Positions 5,857-6,270 of a stretch of 6,270 nucleotides of DNA are shown piece by piece. The first letter of the stretch is position 1, and each line of letters starts with the position of its first letter. The translations under genes and the position numbers were made by a program. Source of the stretch: Burkholderiales bacterium (GTDB lineage Bacteria > Pseudomonadota > Gammaproteobacteria > Burkholderiales > SG8-39); assembly GCA_017880745.1 (NCBI GenBank), contig JADGRR010000188.1, forward strand, positions 1 to 6,270. Direction: 5' to 3'. The notes below the pieces were generated by a model. It was not told the origin of the DNA, did no database searches, and saw nothing but the letters and a program-made list of their open reading frames with translations.

Positions 5857-6270
5857 GCGTGCTCCTGGAAGTGCGCGGTCTGTGCGTGGCCTACGGCAAG
5901 GTCGAAGCCGTGCACCAGGCCGGGCTGCGCGTGGAAGAGGGCAGGATAGTGACGGTCATCGGTCCCAACGGCGCGGGTAAGACTACGCTTCTGGCTGCCC
6001 TCATGGGGATGCTAACGGCACGAGGGAGCGTCCGCTACGGGGGCGAAGAAATCACGCGCGTGGAACCGGAACAGCGCGTGAGCCGGGGTCTGTGTCTGGT
6101 GCCGGAGCGGCGCGAATTGTTCGCCGCCATGACGGTCGAGGACAACCTGGTGCTGGGCGCCTTTCATCGCTATCGCAAACGCGACAAAACCATCGCTGCC
6201 GATTTCGAACAGGTCTACCGGTTATTTCCGCGTTTGAAGGAACGCCGCCGGCAGTTGGCCGGCACGCTTT
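5853..6270 (+). CDS. livF: Branched-chain amino acid ABC transporter ATPase LivF, 3'-truncated by window edge
   Basis: Second ATPase of the importer, pairing with LivG at the cytoplasmic face of LivH/LivM. 139 codons are present and the frame is open at the right edge. Visible: the LLEVRGLCVAYGKVEAV start (4-20) typical of LivF; Walker A GPNGAGKTT (37-45); and VPERRELF (83-90), the Q-loop region where LivF proteins usually carry PEGR-type sequence and no Gln. The sequence stops at AGTL, just where the signature LSGGEQQ would begin, so signature, Walker B and H-loop lie outside. Full length would be about 235 aa. The start ATG at 5853 overlaps the livG TGA (ATGA) and is preceded by GGGGGAG at 5842-5848 with four-base spacing. 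An intact LivF next to a broken LivG is notable, since LivG and LivF act as a pair. Confidence 0.94.
   Translation, partial: MSVLLEVRGLCVAYGKVEAVHQAGLRVEEGRIVTVIGPNGAGKTTLLAALMGMLTARGSVRYGGEEITRVEPEQRVSRGLCLVPERRELFAAMTVEDNLVLGAFHRYRKRDKTIAADFEQVYRLFPRLKERRRQLAGTL

Noticed and set aside
1..6270. CRISPR array, tRNA/rRNA genes, insertion sequence ends or phage genes
   Set aside because: No spaced direct repeats, no tRNA cloverleaf arms, no transposase motifs and no terminal inverted repeats with target duplications were seen.

Overview
The window reads as an ordinary metabolic stretch of a GC-rich proteobacterial chromosome. By protein resemblance it is most likely a betaproteobacterium (Burkholderiales, Rhodocyclales or a relative). 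That placement rests on a GTP-dependent PEP carboxykinase of the type common in those groups, on a LIV-family ABC transporter whose LivM permease and LivG ATPase are fused in one chain, and on G/C-rich third codon positions. It is an inference, not a measurement. All supported genes lie on the + strand.

Layout. Positions 2-1273 hold the C-terminal two thirds of GTP-type phosphoenolpyruvate carboxykinase (pckG), cut by the window edge. A short gap with a clear RNA hairpin (1284-1313) follows. Positions 1371-2699 encode a complete class III PLP-dependent aminotransferase with a GTG start. Positions 2700-3044 are about 345 bases with no convincing gene; they contain a weak hairpin, an AT-rich island and GC-rich inverted repeats, and are the likely place for the control region of the next operon. 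From 3045 to the window end there is a tightly packed branched-chain/hydrophobic amino-acid ABC transporter operon: livH (3045-4085, TTG start), a livM-livG fusion (4082-5856, with a reading-frame break near 5445-5470), and the first 139 codons of livF (5853-6270). The junctions livH/livM and livG/livF both overlap by ATGA, a sign of translational coupling.

How they work together. LivH and LivM form the membrane channel, and LivG and LivF are the two ATPases that power import. The periplasmic binding protein that sets specificity is not in the window. The aminotransferase could deaminate an amino compound brought in by this transporter, and PEP carboxykinase would link the resulting C4 acids to gluconeogenesis. 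That link rests only on adjacency.

The main anomaly is the frame break in the LivG half. As written, the fused chain loses its ABC signature, Walker B motif and switch histidine, all of which sit intact in another frame just downstream. This is either a sequencing/assembly error or a recent inactivating mutation. I found no CRISPR array, tRNA, rRNA, insertion sequence or novel system.
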